From positions 1 to 16,910 of the forward strand of contig CAMDXA010000038.1 of NCBI GenBank assembly GCA_945878065.1: DNA of 16,910 bases, in the 5' to 3' direction. Below are positions 1 to 6,920 of the stretch, piece after piece. The DNA is from Bordetella parapertussis (GTDB lineage Bacteria; Pseudomonadota; Gammaproteobacteria; Burkholderiales; Burkholderiaceae_C). The notes beneath the pieces were generated by a model. The model saw only the letters and a program-made list of their open reading frames with translations, was not told where the DNA came from and did not search any database. A program made the position numbers and the translations under genes. Numbering within the stretch: position 1 is the first letter of the stretch; every line of letters starts with the position of its first letter.

Positions 1-1
1 G

Positions 2-445
2 GCATTTGAGGCGCGGCAAGTCCACAAACAGTATCTGGCTTGGGTGGAAGGCCGCGTCGAGGTCAGTGACGCTTGGCGAACCATCAACCTACCCATCTTG
101 CTGGATTGGCCCAACCGCCCCCTGCACATCATTGACCCCTTGGGCAAACCCAGCGTCACCCTGTGGCGGTGCATCCAACACCATCCCCATTTGCCTGGCT
201 CTTTGCTGTTGTTGCAGCCTCAAACCGGCAGATCGCACCAATTGCGGGTTCATCTCAAAGCCATAGGCCATCCCATCTGGGGTGATGCGCTGTACGCCCC
301 GCCGGCGGTCTTGGCACGCTCGGCCAAGCTGATGCTGCATGCCACGGAACTCGGGCTGCTGAACCCCCAGATGAACATCAGCCAACGTTGGACCTGCGAA
401 CCTGAATGGCCAGACCCCAGCCATGAAATGCATGCAAGTCCTTGA
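2..445 (+). CDS. rluA: RluA-type 23S rRNA/tRNA pseudouridine synthase, C-terminal part (5' end outside window)
   Basis: The reading frame is open from base 2 to the TGA at 443-445 and covers the last ~147 residues. Characteristic blocks are VHKQYLAWVEGRV near the window edge, ILLDWPNRPLHIID, GKPSVTLW, and TGRSHQLRVHLKAIGHPIWG followed by DALYAP. These match the C-terminal half of the RluA family; the DWPNRP and TGRSHQLR blocks followed by LLHA most resemble E. coli RluA, which isomerises U746 of 23S rRNA and U32 of some tRNAs. The catalytic Asp (HRLD motif) lies upstream of the window. The subfamily call rests on remembered sequence, so RluC/RluD-like alternatives remain possible. The gene does not appear linked to the phasin gene, which has its own promoter 85 bases further on. 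Confidence 0.85.
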   Translation, partial: AFEARQVHKQYLAWVEGRVEVSDAWRTINLPILLDWPNRPLHIIDPLGKPSVTLWRCIQHHPHLPGSLLLLQPQTGRSHQLRVHLKAIGHPIWGDALYAPPAVLARSAKLMLHATELGLLNPQMNISQRWTCEPEWPDPSHEMHASP

Positions 446-506
446 AAATCATTGGGTTTTTCAGCGAAACAGGTACCCACTCGGTATTAGGCAGCCAGCT
501 CTAATT

Positions 507-521
507 TGCTGCATCGCAGCA
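507..521. promoter_or_regulatory. Candidate PhaR operator 1, upstream of the phasin -35
   Basis: TGCTGC-ATC-GCAGCA is a perfect inverted repeat with a 3-bp centre. Its core CTGC-N3-GCAG is the pattern I recall for PHA repressor PhaR sites in Paracoccus and Rhodobacter. It ends 8 bp before the -35 hexamer. A near copy lies at 566-580. That PhaR binds here is inference. Confidence 0.55.
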
Positions 522-529
522 TAAATCGC

Positions 530-557
530 TTGAATTCATCAGGGGAAACCCTATACT
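530..557 (+). promoter_or_regulatory. Sigma70 promoter of the phasin gene
   Basis: The -35 hexamer is TTGAAT (530-535) and the -10 hexamer is TATACT (552-557), with a 16-bp spacer. Transcription would start near 564, giving a leader of about 68 nt before the ATG at 632. Both hexamers are close to consensus, and the promoter sits between two matching palindromes. Confidence 0.7.
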
Positions 558-565
558 TCATGCCA

Positions 566-580
566 TGCTGCGCCGCAACA
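566..580. promoter_or_regulatory. Candidate PhaR operator 2, at the phasin transcription start
   Basis: TGCTGC-GCC-GCAACA is an imperfect inverted repeat that matches operator 1 (507-521) at 12 of 15 positions. It begins 9 bases after the -10 hexamer, so a bound repressor would cover the start site. A two-site layout (one at the start site, one just upstream of -35) is what I recall for Cupriavidus phaP1. Confidence 0.55.
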
Positions 581-631
581 TCCCTCCAGCGCAGTTGCCC
601 ATGTCCAGCAACCAACCTCAAGGAAATAACC

Positions 632-1174
632 ATGATGACCGCAGAACAAATGATCGCCGCTCAAAAAGCCAATATCGAAACCCTTTTCAACATGTCTGAA
701 AAAGCCTTCTTTGGCGTTGAAAAAATGGTTGAACTCAACATGGCTGCTGCCAAAGCCGCCATGCATGACAACCTCAAGCACACCCAAGCCATGTTGAACG
801 TGAAAGACGTTCAAGAACTGATGGCCCTGCAAGCTGGTTACGCGCAACCCATGGCTGAAAAGGCCACTTCATTCACACGCCACCTCTATGACATCGCCTC
901 ATCGACAGGCAGCGACTTCACCAAAGCGGTTGAAGACAAAGCCGCTGAAGCCCAAAAAGCCGTTGCTGGCTTGGTCGAGGCTGCTGGCAAAAACGCACCC
1001 GCTGGTTCTGAAGCAGCAGTGGCCATGATCAAAAGCGCTGTGGCTGCCAGCCAAAACGCATTTGAAAGCGTCCAAAAAGCAGTGAAACAAGCCACCGAGG
1101 CAGCCGAAGCCAACATGCAAGCCGTGGCCAGCTCGACCGCACCAACAGCCAAGTCAGCCGCTCGCAAGCGTTAA
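632..1174 (+). CDS. Phasin family protein (PHA granule-associated)
   Basis: A 180-residue protein with no signal peptide. It is almost entirely predicted amphipathic helix rich in Ala, Lys, Glu and Gln, the usual make-up of phasin_2 proteins that coat polyhydroxyalkanoate granules. Typical blocks are the N-terminal AEQMIAAQKANIETLF, NVKDVQELMALQAGYAQP, and an Ala/Lys-rich C-terminus ending in SAARKR. The start at 632 is chosen because AAGGA (620-624) lies 7 nt upstream; a second ATG follows at once (635), and the frame could open at 506 but without an RBS and upstream of the promoter. The positively charged Ala/Lys tail could also contact DNA, as in PhaM-like phasins, but that is speculation. 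The gene is monocistronic: own promoter and strong terminator. Confidence 0.9.
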   Translation: MMTAEQMIAAQKANIETLFNMSEKAFFGVEKMVELNMAAAKAAMHDNLKHTQAMLNVKDVQELMALQAGYAQPMAEKATSFTRHLYDIASSTGSDFTKAVEDKAAEAQKAVAGLVEAAGKNAPAGSEAAVAMIKSAVAASQNAFESVQKAVKQATEAAEANMQAVASSTAPTAKSAARKR

Positions 1175-1195
1175 ACCACCCCAGTGGTTGTGAGG

Positions 1196-1221
1196 AAAGC
1201 CCGCTGCACGCGGGCTTTTTT
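1196..1221 (+). terminator. Intrinsic terminator of the phasin gene
   Basis: The stem AAAGCCCGC (1196-1204) pairs with GCGGGCTTT (1210-1218) around the loop TGCAC, followed by a run of six T (1216-1221). A smaller hairpin, AACCAC/GTGGTT (1174-1189), overlaps the phasin stop. The terminator abuts the TGA of the convergent patatin gene and could stop minus-strand transcription weakly too, though its T-tract on that side is short. Confidence 0.9.
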
Positions 1222-2111
1222 CATCGCCCCAAAGCAGCCTTGACTTGTGGCAAGGCCAGCTTCATGGCTGCACGGCCTGCTTCGATGCTTTTCTTGCGTG
1301 CAGAAAACTCGGTGCTGCCCACGTTGGGTAAGTCTGGTCGAACCACCACATCGGCTTGCACCAACTCCCATTGACTGATGCTCTTGCCCATGATGCTGAA
1401 GGTTTGCAACAGCACCCTCAACATGTCACTGGTTTTGGCATCCTCAGGCCGACTGGAAATGTCCACGGCAATGATGAACTGGGCACCCATTTGTTTGACA
1501 TAGCGCACTGGCACAGGCGAGACCAAGCCGCCATCCACGAAGTCTTTGTTGCCAATCCGCACGGGCTCGAACACCGAAGGCACCGCACTGGAAGCCCTGA
1601 CCGCCGTGGCCACATCACCGCGCCTGAACAAAATGCCCTCACCCGATTGCAAATCGGTGGCCACGATACCCAAGGGGATTTTCATGTCCTCGATTTTCAG
1701 TCCATTGAGCTGGGTATTGATGTATTTCACCAGGGCTTCGCCCCTCAATACACCCCGTCCAACGAATGGCAAAGTCCAATCCGTCAACTGTGACTCGTCC
1801 ATCGCATCTGCCAACCAAGACAATTGCGCGCCGCTTTTGCCACTGGCGTAAAAGGCAGCCACCAAACTCCCCGCAGATGTGCCGGTGACAAAGTCTGGTG
1901 TGATGCCCTCCTCCTCCAGCACTTGCAGCACGCCGATGTGGGCAAAGCCACGGGCTGCACCACCGCCCAAAGCCAAACCAAGCTTGGGTATTTTCTTGGG
2001 TTCATTCACTTGCACATTTGGCAAGGCTTGGGGTGCAGGGCTGGGCGGTGTGGCACAAGCGGTCAGCAGCAACAGGCAGACAACCAGGGTATGGCGATGA
2101 AAAGTGTTCAT
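1221..2111 (-). CDS. Patatin-like phospholipase/esterase, predicted lipoprotein (RssA-like)
   Basis: A 296-residue protein. Residues 1-19 form a lipoprotein signal peptide: charged start, hydrophobic VVCLLLL, lipobox LTAC with Cys19 as the lipidation site, followed by a Pro-rich linker. The patatin fold follows: oxyanion loop GGGAARG at 49-55, nucleophile elbow GTSAG at 77-81 with Ser79, and the catalytic Asp of DGG at 193-195. These form the Ser-Asp dyad of bacterial patatin lipid acyl hydrolases. The start at the ATG (2111) gives a compact signal peptide; a GTG at 2138 would add nine residues. No clear Shine-Dalgarno is visible for either. The gene is divergent from the SDR gene and convergent with the phasin gene. 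Substrate is unknown; a membrane lipid is likely. Confidence 0.88.
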   Translation of the reverse strand: MNTFHRHTLVVCLLLLTACATPPSPAPQALPNVQVNEPKKIPKLGLALGGGAARGFAHIGVLQVLEEEGITPDFVTGTSAGSLVAAFYASGKSGAQLSWLADAMDESQLTDWTLPFVGRGVLRGEALVKYINTQLNGLKIEDMKIPLGIVATDLQSGEGILFRRGDVATAVRASSAVPSVFEPVRIGNKDFVDGGLVSPVPVRYVKQMGAQFIIAVDISSRPEDAKTSDMLRVLLQTFSIMGKSISQWELVQADVVVRPDLPNVGSTEFSARKKSIEAGRAAMKLALPQVKAALGR

Positions 2112-2156
2112 GGAATAGGTCGATGCAGTGGTGTGCACATTCTCTCAGGCCGAGAC

Positions 2157-2165
2157 TGCCATAAT
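2157..2165 (+). promoter_or_regulatory. Possible extended -10 promoter for the SDR gene
   Basis: TG-C-CATAAT has the TGn extension directly before a 5/6 match to TATAAT. No good -35 is visible 16-18 bp upstream. It would give a leader of about 52 nt before the ATG at 2224. It lies in the 112-bp gap between the divergent patatin and SDR genes. Confidence 0.4.
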
Positions 2166-2223
2166 CTTTCGGCTGAAGCCCATCCAACAGGCTCCACCTC
2201 ACTCACCCAGAAGAAAGGCAACC

Positions 2224-2982
2224 ATGCAAATTAAAAACAATGTATTTATCGTCACCGGCGGCGCATCCGGCCTGGGTGAAGGAACCGCCCGACTGCTAGC
2301 CCAGCACGGCGCAAAGGTGGTCATTGCCGACATGCAGGATGAAAAGGGACAAGCGATCGCGGCTGAAATCGGCGGCGCTTTTGTGCATTGCGACGTGAGC
2401 AACGAAGAACACGCCAGCGCGGTGGTGGCCAAGGCGCAAAGCCTGGGCAAGTTGTCTGGCTTGGTGAACTGCGCAGGCATTGCCACCGCAGAGCGCACGG
2501 TGGGCAAAACGGGCCCCCATTTATTGGCCGGCTTCCAGCGCACCATCAACATCAACCTGGTCGGCAGTTTCAACATGATCCGCTTGGCAGCACAGGCCAT
2601 GAGCACCAACACCCCTGAAGATACAGGTGAGCGTGGCGTGCTGATTTCCACCGCTTCAGTGGCTGCCTACGATGGACAAATTGGACAAGCCGCCTACGCT
2701 GCTTCCAAGGGAGGCATCGTGGGCATGACCCTGCCGATTGCACGTGACCTGTCCAAACTCGGCATCCGAAACATGACCATTGCGCCAGGCATCTTCGGCA
2801 CGCCGATGATGTTCTCCATGCCAAAGGACGTGCAAGAAGCTTTGGCTGCTGGCGTGCCTTTCCCTTCTCGCTTGGGCACCCCCAACGATTACGCCAAGTT
2901 GGTGATGCATATCCTCGACAACGACATGCTCAATGGCGAAGTGATTCGCCTTGACGGTGCTATTCGCCTTCCCCCCAAATAA
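2224..2982 (+). CDS. SDR-family NAD-dependent dehydrogenase, 3-hydroxyacyl-CoA dehydrogenase type II-like
   Basis: A 252-residue classical short-chain dehydrogenase. The Rossmann cofactor motif TGGASGLG is at 11-18, Asp36 at the end of the second strand indicates NAD(H) preference, NCAG is at 82-85, and the catalytic residues are Ser145, Tyr158 and Lys162 (YAASK). The block SVAAYDGQIGQAAYAASKGG and the C-terminal FPSRLG region are typical of the HSD10/HadII group, which oxidises 3-hydroxyacyl-CoA or branched 3-hydroxyacyl-CoA. A role in fatty-acid or branched-chain degradation is therefore likely, but the substrate cannot be read from sequence. Start chosen at 2224 because AAAGG (2214-2218) lies 5 nt upstream; an in-frame ATG at 2128 would run through the promoter region. 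ggt starts 13 nt after its stop. Confidence 0.9.
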   Translation: MQIKNNVFIVTGGASGLGEGTARLLAQHGAKVVIADMQDEKGQAIAAEIGGAFVHCDVSNEEHASAVVAKAQSLGKLSGLVNCAGIATAERTVGKTGPHLLAGFQRTININLVGSFNMIRLAAQAMSTNTPEDTGERGVLISTASVAAYDGQIGQAAYAASKGGIVGMTLPIARDLSKLGIRNMTIAPGIFGTPMMFSMPKDVQEALAAGVPFPSRLGTPNDYAKLVMHILDNDMLNGEVIRLDGAIRLPPK

Positions 2983-2995
2983 GCAAGGTTCTCAC

Positions 2996-4879
2996 ATGAC
3001 ACACACTTCCTCGATCACCTCCTGCGCGACGCCATCTGCTTGGCGTCAAAACGGCTTGTCTGTGCTGATGACTGCTGTCTTATTGGCCAGCGCGGCAACC
3101 GCCTTGGCCAAAGACAAAGCAACTGCCCCGACGCAACCCGAAGTCGCCACGGGTTTCAAGGCCAAGCCCGGCTGGAACCTGAAAAACCGCGGCGTGTCTG
3201 CCGCCAATCCCTTGGCTGCGGATGCGGGTTACCAAATCCTCAAAGCCGGCGGCTCTGCTGTGGATGCTGCCATTGCCGTGCAACTGGTGTTGACCTTGGT
3301 TGAGCCACAGTCCAGCGGCATCGGTGGCGGGGCATTTTTGCTCCACCACGATGGCCAGAAAACACAGGTGTTTGATGGCCGCGAAACCGCCCCCCACCTG
3401 GCCCATGATGAACTCTTCATGTTCAACAATGGTCAGTTGATGTCGGTTGAAGAAGCCGCCGTGGGTGGCCGCGCGGTGGGTGTGCCTGGTGTGATGCGCA
3501 TGCTTGAAGATGCACACCGTCAACATGGCAAATTGGCATGGGCCAAACTGTTTCAACCCGCGATCAATTTGGCCGAACGGGGCTTCAAAATCAGCCCCCG
3601 GCTGCATGCCTTGTTGATGGCTGACAGACCCTTGCGCAAAGACCTGCAAGCTGCCCCCTATTTCTACAAACCCAATGGCCAACCACTGCCTGTGGGTCAT
3701 GTGTTGAAAAATCCTGGCTTGGCCCAGGTCCTCAAACTCTTGGCCAAAGACGGCGCAGATGCTTTTTACCAGGGCCCGCTGGCGCAGCTGGTTGTCAACA
3801 AAGTGTCTCAACACCCCAACAACCCCGGTTTGTTGACCATGCACGACATGGCCCGCTACCGCAGCACGGTGCGTGAACCCTTGTGCTTCAGCCATGCTGG
3901 GTCACAAGGCAAAGCCGTCAAGGTGTGTGGCGCACCGCCACCCAGCTCAGGCTTGCTTGCCATGGGACAAGTCATGGGCATCTTGGCGGCCAGTTCAGCC
4001 GCCCAAGCCCAGCCAACACCCTGGGCCGAGCGCAACACCGTGCTGCCAGATGCGGCCTGGTTGCACAACTACAACGAAGCAGCACGCTTGGCATTTGCAG
4101 ACCGCGCGGTCTATGTGGCTGACCCTGACTTTGTCAAAGCGCCCGGTGGTCAGTGGGGCAACATGCTCGCTCCAGGCTATTTGAAACAACGCGCCTCGCT
4201 GATCGGTGAGATGCGCATGACCGAAGCAACAGCAGGCCAACCCGCATCCGCCAAAACCAGCTTTGCGCCGATGCCCGATCAGCCAGAGCAAGGCACCAGC
4301 CACATCAGCATCGTGGATGGTTTGGGCAACAGCGTCTCCATGACCACCAGCATTGAAACCAGTTTTGGTTCGCGCGTCATGGTCAGCATGGGCGCACGTG
4401 GCGGCTTTTTGCTCAACAGCCAGTTGACCGACTTCAGCTTTGTGCCCTTGGATGCCCAAGGTCAAGCGATTGCCAATCGGGTTCAAGCCAACAAACGCCC
4501 TCGGTCCTCCATGAACCCGGTCTTGGTGTTTGAACAAACTGACAATGGCGAAGCAGGTCCGGTGTTGGCGAGCATGGGCAGTCCAGGCGGCAACATGATC
4601 ATCCATTTCACGGCACAAAGCCTGTGGGCCATGCTCCATTGGAATCAGACCGCACAGCAAGCTTTCAACATGCCTCACTCAGGTGTGGCCAACCCCAATG
4701 GCATCTTGCTGCTTGAAAAAGGCACCTTCCCCCAAACCACCATCAACACCTTGAACAGCAAAAACCACGTGCTGCTTGAAGTGGACATGCCCAGTGGTTT
4801 GCAAGGTATGCAGCGTCAAGGAAAACAATGGCTCGGTGCTGCCGATCCTCGCCGTGAAGGTCATGTGAGCGGCGACTGA
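2996..4879 (+). CDS. ggt: Gamma-glutamyltransferase (exported proenzyme)
   Basis: A 627-residue Ntn-hydrolase proenzyme that transfers the gamma-glutamyl group of glutathione and related compounds to water or amino acids. The N-terminus (~1-39) looks like a Sec signal peptide: Arg17, hydrophobic LSVLMTAVLLASAATALA, cleavage near Ala38, so the enzyme should act in the periplasm. The large subunit contains SGIGGGAF (107-114) and the substrate-binding Arg129 in DGRETAP. The autocatalytic cleavage and nucleophile Thr is Thr434 in GTSHISIVDGLGN. PRSSMNP (502-508) and GSPGG (528-532) form the small-subunit substrate pocket. Length is slightly above the ~580 of E. coli Ggt, from extra N- and C-terminal residues. 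Start at 2996: AAGG (2985-2988) is 7 nt upstream. It follows the SDR gene by 13 nt and precedes dnaG by 4 nt. Confidence 0.93.
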   Translation: MTHTSSITSCATPSAWRQNGLSVLMTAVLLASAATALAKDKATAPTQPEVATGFKAKPGWNLKNRGVSAANPLAADAGYQILKAGGSAVDAAIAVQLVLTLVEPQSSGIGGGAFLLHHDGQKTQVFDGRETAPHLAHDELFMFNNGQLMSVEEAAVGGRAVGVPGVMRMLEDAHRQHGKLAWAKLFQPAINLAERGFKISPRLHALLMADRPLRKDLQAAPYFYKPNGQPLPVGHVLKNPGLAQVLKLLAKDGADAFYQGPLAQLVVNKVSQHPNNPGLLTMHDMARYRSTVREPLCFSHAGSQGKAVKVCGAPPPSSGLLAMGQVMGILAASSAAQAQPTPWAERNTVLPDAAWLHNYNEAARLAFADRAVYVADPDFVKAPGGQWGNMLAPGYLKQRASLIGEMRMTEATAGQPASAKTSFAPMPDQPEQGTSHISIVDGLGNSVSMTTSIETSFGSRVMVSMGARGGFLLNSQLTDFSFVPLDAQGQAIANRVQANKRPRSSMNPVLVFEQTDNGEAGPVLASMGSPGGNMIIHFTAQSLWAMLHWNQTAQQAFNMPHSGVANPNGILLLEKGTFPQTTINTLNSKNHVLLEVDMPSGLQGMQRQGKQWLGAADPRREGHVSGD

Positions 4880-4883
4880 TCGC

Positions 4884-6728
4884 ATGGCGATTCCGCAAGC
4901 CTTTATCCAAGAACTGCTGGCCCGCACCGATGTGGTTGAGGTGGTGGGCCGGTATGTTCAGCTGAAAAAGGGCGGCGCCAATTACATGGGGCTTTGCCCC
5001 TTCCACGGGGAGAAATCCCCGTCTTTCACGGTGAGCCCCAGCAAGCAGTTTTTCCACTGCTTTGGCTGCGGCAAAAATGGCAACGCCATCGGTTTTCTGA
5101 TGGAACATGCAGGCATGAATTTCGTCGAGGCGGTGAAAGACCTGGCGCAAGCCTATGGCTTGCAAGTGCCCGAAGATGATGCGGATCCCCTGGAGCGTCA
5201 ACGAGCTCAGCAGCAGCGTCAACGCCAAGCCACCTTGAACGATGTGTTGGAAAAAGCCGGTGAGTCATTTCGCAAACACCTGAAATCCGCGCCGCAGGCC
5301 GTGGCCTATCTCAAAGGAAGAGGCTTGTCTGGCGAAATCGCCAAGCAATTTGGCCTGGGGTATGCACCAGATGGTTGGCGCAACCTGGCCAGTGTTTTTG
5401 CAGATTACCAAGACCCCTTGTTGGTCGAGTCAGGCTTGGTGATTGCCCATGCCGAAGACGGTGAAGAAGAAAAGCGCTACGACCGATTTCGAGACAGGAT
5501 CATGTTCCCTATCCGCAATGTCAAAGGCGAGTGCATTGGCTTTGGCGGGCGGGTGATGGGCGACGGCTCGCCCAAGTACCTCAACTCACCTGAAACGCCT
5601 GTGTTCAGCAAAGGCCGTGAGTTGTATGGATTGTTTGAAGCCCGTACCGCGCTGCGTGAAGCCGGTTATGTGTTGGTGACCGAGGGCTACATGGACGTGG
5701 TGGCCCTGGCCCAATTGGGTTTCCCTCAGGCCGTGGCCACGCTGGGCACCGCCTGCACGACTGACCATGTGCAAAAACTCTTTCGGTTCACCGACTCGGT
5801 GGTGTTCAGTTTTGACGGCGACGCGGCTGGCAGACGCGCAGCGCGCAAAGCCTTGGACGGTGCCCTGCCCTACGCCACCGATGTCCGCAGCGTGAAATTT
5901 TTGTTTTTGCCCGCTGAGCATGACCCCGACAGTTTTGTGCGGGCCCATGGCAGCGAAGCCTTTGCACGCTTGGTATCGGACGCCACGCCGCTGTCTCGTT
6001 TTTTGATCGAGGTCGCCCGTGAGGGTTGCGATATCGACAACGCGGAAGGCCGCGCGTTGCTGGCCGCACAAGCCAAGCCGCTTTGGCTGGCCTTGCCCGA
6101 TGGCGTTTTGAAAACACAGCTGCTGGGCGAATTGGCGGATTTGGTGGGCATTGGCAACCGCGAATTGCACAACCTTTGGCATGGCCAGTCACAGGATAAA
6201 TTTGCCCGAGCCGCCAAACGCAGCACAGCGACAAGTGCCGCCAGCCCATCGCACCAAGCAGATGCACGACCCAGCCAGGCAGCGCGAGGGCTGCCGGTTC
6301 GCCGCAAAGCGCCCAGCAGGCAAGACCGCGCTTTGCAAATCTTGTTTGCCGATATGCATCAGTGGGGCTCGCTGTCACATCACCAGCACAAGATGCTGAT
6401 CGATTTGCCTGCACCACACGGTGTCTTGCTGGCGTGGCTTGACCAACAGTGGCAAGAAAATGGGGCGCAACCCTTGGCTGCTTTGCGTGAAGGTTTGCGC
6501 GAACACCCGCATGAAGCCATCTTGACAAGATTGATTGATGATGCACCCGCGGACATCGACAACGACCCGGGCGAGTTGAAAAGCATCTTGCAGGGATTGG
6601 AGAAAGCGCAACTCGCCTCACAAATCGATGAACTGACTCGGCGCATGGCAGCAGACCCCTCGGCCTATGCACAGATCAAGGTGTTGAATGCCCGTCTGGC
6701 GGCTTTGAAAACGGTCCCGCTGGTATAA
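4884..6728 (+). CDS. dnaG: DNA primase
   Basis: A 614-residue primase that lays down RNA primers for replication forks. The N-terminal zinc-binding domain has Cys38, His41, Cys59 and Cys62 (CPFHGEKSPSF...FHCFGC). The TOPRIM metal site is Glu267 (VTEGYMD) with Asp311 and Asp313 (FDGD), matching E265/D309/D311 of E. coli. The C-terminal ~180 residues, after a low-complexity Ser/Ala/Arg linker (~440-475), form the helicase (DnaB)-binding domain. The start ATG is 4 nt after the ggt stop, and no strong Shine-Dalgarno is visible, so translational coupling to ggt is plausible. rpoD follows as expected for the macromolecular-synthesis operon, but rpsU is not upstream. The stop codon TAA lies inside the -10 element of the rpoD promoter. 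Confidence 0.97.
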   Translation: MAIPQAFIQELLARTDVVEVVGRYVQLKKGGANYMGLCPFHGEKSPSFTVSPSKQFFHCFGCGKNGNAIGFLMEHAGMNFVEAVKDLAQAYGLQVPEDDADPLERQRAQQQRQRQATLNDVLEKAGESFRKHLKSAPQAVAYLKGRGLSGEIAKQFGLGYAPDGWRNLASVFADYQDPLLVESGLVIAHAEDGEEEKRYDRFRDRIMFPIRNVKGECIGFGGRVMGDGSPKYLNSPETPVFSKGRELYGLFEARTALREAGYVLVTEGYMDVVALAQLGFPQAVATLGTACTTDHVQKLFRFTDSVVFSFDGDAAGRRAARKALDGALPYATDVRSVKFLFLPAEHDPDSFVRAHGSEAFARLVSDATPLSRFLIEVAREGCDIDNAEGRALLAAQAKPLWLALPDGVLKTQLLGELADLVGIGNRELHNLWHGQSQDKFARAAKRSTATSAASPSHQADARPSQAARGLPVRRKAPSRQDRALQILFADMHQWGSLSHHQHKMLIDLPAPHGVLLAWLDQQWQENGAQPLAALREGLREHPHEAILTRLIDDAPADIDNDPGELKSILQGLEKAQLASQIDELTRRMAADPSAYAQIKVLNARLAALKTVPLV

Positions 6729-6729
6729 T
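6721..6729 (+). promoter_or_regulatory. Extended -10 promoter of rpoD overlapping the dnaG stop codon
   Basis: TGG-TATAAT has a perfect -10 hexamer (6724-6729) preceded by the TGn extension (6721-6723). The dnaG TAA (6726-6728) is part of the hexamer. No good -35 lies at 16-18 bp; TTGAAA at 6705-6710 is only 13 bp away. Transcription would start near 6736, giving a leader of ~185 nt before rpoD. Confidence 0.65.
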
Positions 6730-6830
6730 CCTCATACCGCACCGACAAGCGCGACAGCAGCACCTCCGGATTCGGCCAACCGTGACAGCCATTGCACGAC
6801 CCGCCACCCACCGCAAGGACTGCACACCAA

Positions 6831-6863
6831 ATGTTCGCCCAACAGCTTGTTTGCCCTCACTGA
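6831..6863 (+). CDS. Possible 10-residue leader peptide in the rpoD leader
   Basis: The frame reads MFAQQLVCPH and ends in TGA at 6861-6863. AAGGA (6815-6819) is 11 nt upstream of the ATG, a long but usable spacing. The stop is 12 nt before the intrinsic terminator stem, and 2 nt before the next ATG. Translation is not shown; a frame this short can arise by chance. Confidence 0.3.
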   Translation: MFAQQLVCPH

Positions 6864-6865
6864 CC

Positions 6866-6919
6866 ATGCCAAGTCGCCTCAGCCGAGGCGTTTTTTTTCT
6901 TTTGTTGTTCGAGGATTGA
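6866..6919 (+). CDS. Possible 17-residue upstream frame running through the attenuator into the rpoD start
   Basis: The frame reads [17 protein letters not shown] and stops with TGA at 6917-6919, one base before the rpoD ATG. It begins 2 nt after the stop of the 10-residue frame, so it would depend on reinitiation. It spans the whole terminator hairpin and T-run (6875-6898), and the rpoD ribosome-binding site GAGGA (6911-6915). A ribosome on it would melt the hairpin. It could also be chance. Confidence 0.25.
   Translation: MPSRLSRGVFFLLLFED
6875..6898 (+). terminator. Intrinsic terminator/attenuator in the rpoD leader
   Basis: The stem CGCCTC (6875-6880) pairs with GAGGCG (6885-6890) around AGCC, followed by eight T (6891-6898) and then CTTTT. 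Only 30 nt separate the stem from the rpoD ATG, and these contain the GAGGA ribosome-binding site, so there is no room for another promoter. Transcripts for rpoD must pass through it. It thus acts as a partial terminator or attenuator rather than an operon end. Confidence 0.75.
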
Positions 6920-6920
6920 C

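Noticed and set aside
2951..2995. TTG start at 2951 for ggt
   Set aside because: It would overlap the SDR gene and lacks an RBS; the ATG at 2996 has AAGG at good spacing and starts a proper signal peptide.
3080..3895. Long minus-strand frame of 271 codons inside ggt
   Set aside because: It is a reverse-strand shadow of the ggt coding sequence, with His/Gln/Gly-rich composition and no domain.
4987..5022. Two GC-rich hairpins in a row (GGGGCTTTGCCCC and ACGGGG/CCCCGT) in dnaG
   Set aside because: They lie in the codons for the conserved zinc motif CPFHGEKSPSF and have no T-run; chance from codon use is the simpler reading.
6705..6710. TTGAAA as the -35 of the rpoD promoter
   Set aside because: Spacing to TATAAT is 13 bp, too short; the TGn extension makes a -35 unnecessary.
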